Source: Aulostomus chinensis
Taxonomy: Eukaryota > Chordata > Actinopteri > Syngnathiformes > Aulostomidae
Direction of reading: 5' to 3'
NCBI GenBank assembly: GCA_037954235.1
Contig: JBBMOA010000012.1
Location: forward strand, 11,690,144 to 11,754,143
Length of the DNA: 64,000 nt
Below the pieces are notes generated by a model. The model made no database searches and was not told the DNA's origin. It was given only the letters and a program-made list of their open reading frames with translations. Both the position numbers and the translations under genes were made by a program. Below, one piece after another: positions 61,718 through 64,000 of this stretch. Each line of letters opens with the position of its first letter. Position 1 is the stretch's first letter.

Positions 61718-62831
61718 CGTGCGCTGACTCATGCACTCTACTGTCATCAGCACATTGACCAGACTATGAGCTCTCACGGGAAGCAGATCATGCAGGCGGT
61801 GACCCTCATCCTGGAGGCAGAGCACAGTATAGAGGTCAAAGAGCAGGTGAGCTCGCCCTCTGCCTCCTACACAAGGCTTCCAACCTATAAGTCACCCTGC
61901 AGCGTCACATGACAGAGAGCAAAATGTTGCTGTAACAGCTAAGGAGGCTTATTTCTTATCCGTCAGACGCTGTGCATCCTCGCTAACATCGCAGACGGCA
62001 ACACAGCCAAGGAACTCATCATGACCAATGACGACATGCTCCAGAAAATCAAATACTACATGGTACAGTTGCTGCTCTTCTAATGCAGAGTCATTGTAGT
62101 GTGGAACTGCAGCGAGGCGACCTGAGTTTGGGTTGTCCGGCTCACATGTGCTCTCTCCTCCTGCAGGGGCATTCGAATGTGAAACTGCAGCTTGCTGCTA
62201 CTTTCTGCATCTCGAACCTTATCTGGAATGAGGAGGATGGTAAGAGGGCCACCACTGGGGTAGGAGGAGGAGAACGCGACGGGGAGGTTTTGGTATTTCT
62301 GTTGACGTGTTGGAAGCTCTAATGCTGTGCCACGTCTACAGATCATGGCGGTTTAGAGTCATTACCTTTAGGTGCACAATGTTGCCCTCACTCGCGAGTC
62401 AGTGAGGTCACCTCTCCAGTCTTCTGCTCAAGAAGAATTTTGTGTTTTCTGGCCTCGGTGCTGGTGAAGCCGCAGGCCGGAAGCGCTGTTGGGTTGTCCC
62501 GTCGTTAATCTCATTCTCATTGATGTAATTAGCAGGAATTCAAGTCCAGACGCTACTGACTGACCGGCTCGGTGCAGACATCTATCAGGGTTATCTCTGC
62601 TTTGATCTGTCCTCAGGCTCTCAGGACCGTCAGGACAAGCTGAGGGAGATGGGTTTCGTGGACGTTTTGCACAAACTCACCCAGGCCTCTGACCCTAACC
62701 TCAGTGACAGGTGGGTCAGGACAACCGAATCCGAACATCCTCATTACGAAGGTATCAAAATGCTGAGCAGGGTGCACAGATTGTGTCTCTCCCTCAGGGC
62801 GAAGACGGCGATGCAGCAGTACCTGGCGTGA
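53176..62831 (+). CDS. armc8: Armadillo repeat-containing protein 8
   Basis: ARMC8 is an armadillo-repeat scaffold of the CTLH/GID E3 ubiquitin ligase. Exons: 53176-53220, 54482-54558, 55309-55380, 55643-55785, 55888-55985, 57589-57681, 57791-57871, 57983-58058, 58141-58231, 58307-58367, 58457-58657, 59132-59227, 59316-59398, 59823-59904, 60634-60720, 60806-60898, 61036-61185, 61751-61846, 61967-62062, 62167-62239, 62617-62710, 62798-62831. All borders are GT-AG and phases agree, giving 673 aa, the length of the long human isoform. Conserved segments include [97 protein letters not shown] and the C-terminus [12 protein letters not shown] repeats fill most of the chain. A degenerate LINE sits in intron 5, and dinucleotide repeats lie in introns 6, 16 and 17. 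Confidence 0.97.
56340..57536 (+). mobile_element. Degenerate, 5'-truncated LINE (Rex3/RTE-like) in armc8 intron 5
   Basis: Broken reverse-transcriptase frames can be followed in the sense direction: a [30 protein letters not shown] thumb/finger region near 56,470-56,560, [11 protein letters not shown] (the catalytic x-V-D-D box) near 56,780, FKYLGVLF near 56,965, and a [20 protein letters not shown] C-terminus near 57,235-57,275. The frame shifts several times and there is no intact ORF. The 3' end is the simple GATGGATGGATGGA tail at about 57,512-57,526, a feature described for fish Rex3 elements. I rate non-LTR retrotransposon as near certain and the clade as likely. Confidence 0.85.
57691..57721. 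repeat. (CA)n microsatellite in armc8 intron 6
   Basis: About 15 CA units, 10 bases past the exon 6 donor. Confidence 0.9.
60971..61027. repeat. (TG)n microsatellite in armc8 intron 16
   Basis: TG repeats running almost into the acceptor of exon 17 (tttgttcag at 61,027-61,035), so the repeat replaces part of the usual pyrimidine tract and may affect splicing efficiency. Confidence 0.9.
61680..61712. repeat. (TG)n microsatellite in armc8 intron 17
   Basis: About 16 TG units, 40 bases before exon 18. Confidence 0.85.
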
Positions 62832-64000
62832 CGACAGAGGGGAGCGACCGCCCTACTGCCAGCCTAACTAACAATCCTCGGGAGGACGCCTTCCATCGGT
62901 TCCTTGGTTTCTTCTTACATTTAATATCAAGGCTCGTTATGTTGCACAGAGACACCTTTTTGTTTTTTTTTTCTTCTTCTTCTTTTTTGGTTTTTTGGAA
63001 CTGTGGCCGGCCTCCCTTCACCTCGCACCCGCCTGCTTAATACCGCCAACTCAACCCAGCCTCGACAGGTTTGCTCACTCCAGAACGTCACCGTGGAACC
63101 TCAGAAACTCTGACACCACGGGTGATGGGTGATCAACAGTTTGGAAGGTTTCACCTCTGAAGTTTTTTTTTTTCCCCAACAACGAAGTGAAATTGTTCTC
63201 TTTGGGACTTGTGAGATGCGTGATATATATTTGCATATACATAGAGAGATATATATATATATATATATATATCCCTCTATAATATGTATATATATAATTG
63301 TTTGGTTTTTTTTTTGAGTGCAGCAGCCTGACAAGTTCACATCCTGTTTCCAGGAGACTTGGAAGCGGTGCTCATGGACACTCTGGTCTCAGAACCGGAC
63401 TACGAGCTTTGACACGAGCAAGGCTGTTGGACTGCAGTTGTTTTAAAGAAATGCTATTATTATTATTATTATTATTAATATGAATTCATGTTTTCTTAAG
63501 GCATCTCAAGCAAGGACATTTAGAAAAACAGACTGCCTATTTTGAAATTAGGGTGTTTTTTTTCTTTTGTGGATACATACCTCGTAAATATATAAATATA
63601 TATAAATAGAAACATATAAATATATATTTTTGGATTTTTATTTTCCCCTGACCCTCTGTTTGTTTTCATTCTTCCTCTTTGAATCGTAACTCTTGGCACA
63701 GTAGGTTGAATCCACCTCAGGTTGATGATGCACGTAGGGATTTGATAACTTGATTGAAAGAGGTGAAAAATGCCCCTGAATTTTTTTTTTTTGCTTTGGC
63801 CAACGTTTTATTCTGCGTGCACTGCAGCCTGTCACTTCTGTCCAGTGTCATTATAATCCCAATGGGAAATGTAGTTTCAGAGTCAAGCGTGCTAACTCTG
63901 GCCGGCCCGGCCGCTAACTAACAGGCGTGAATGCACACACCACCAGATTCAAGAGGAGGCATGAATCCTCACCTCCGTGGACTCCAATGTGGATGTTTCT
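62832..64000 (+). other. armc8: armc8 3' UTR and downstream DNA
   Basis: No coding signal after the armc8 stop. AT-rich with an (AT)n run at 63,248-63,272, ATT repeats near 63,457-63,476 and TATAAATA repeats near 63,588-63,630. I see no plain AATAAA in the plus sense, so the 3' end is either a variant signal here or lies outside the window. Confidence 0.5.

Noticed and set aside
1..64000. tRNA, rRNA or snRNA genes
   Set aside because: I looked for A/B-box pairs, cloverleaf-like sequence and typical snRNA motifs by eye and found none that I could support; a tRNAscan-SE/Infernal run would be decisive.

Overview
This 64 kb window is vertebrate nuclear DNA, almost certainly from a ray-finned (teleost) fish. 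It has multi-exon genes with GT-AG introns, very abundant (CA)n, (CT)n and (ATT)n microsatellites, teleost-type non-LTR retrotransposon fragments, and genes whose closest relatives by eye are vertebrate orthologs. Coding exons were joined by hand from splice-site consensus, reading phase and remembered family sequences. No alignment was run.

Layout. Positions 1-22,297 hold no gene I can support. A GC/CpG-rich block at about 300-1,150 looks like a promoter or first exon, possibly of a minus-strand gene leaving the window on the left; the rest is intergenic or intronic DNA full of microsatellites. From 22.3 kb onward the window is gene dense: dnajb11 (-, 23,475-27,553, 10 coding exons, 360 aa); tbccd1 (+, 29,870-33,832, 8 coding exons, 594 aa); crygs (+, 36,065-37,531, 3 exons, 174 aa); lcmt2/TYW4 (-, 37,811-42,249, 14 exons, 674 aa); rab5b (+, 44,536-46,443, 5 coding exons, 216 aa); dbr1 (-, 48,680-51,762, 8 coding exons, 563 aa); armc8 (+, 53,176-62,831, 22 exons, 673 aa). 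All seven models keep an open frame to a stop at close to the family length.

Arrangement. Three pairs are head-to-head (dnajb11/tbccd1, lcmt2/rab5b, dbr1/armc8) and two are tail-to-tail (crygs/lcmt2, rab5b/dbr1). dnajb11-tbccd1-crygs matches the neighbourhood at human 3q27.3, and dbr1-armc8 matches human 3q22.3. lcmt2 and rab5b lie between them although their human counterparts are elsewhere (15q15, 12q13). The genes do not form one pathway: they cover ER protein folding, centrosome/Golgi positioning, a lens structural protein, tRNA wybutosine synthesis, early-endosome traffic, lariat RNA debranching and the CTLH ubiquitin ligase.

Most interesting points. (1) Two phase-compatible minus-strand exons 3' of dnajb11 (22,298-22,390 and 22,666-22,796) encode a membrane-spanning segment plus an acidic tail; they could form an alternative C-terminus of this normally soluble ER chaperone or be the end of an unrecognised gene. 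(2) lcmt2 is split into 14 exons, two of whose introns appear to use GC donors, whereas the human gene is intronless. (3) The Rab5b P-loop differs from human Rab5 at a catalytically important position.
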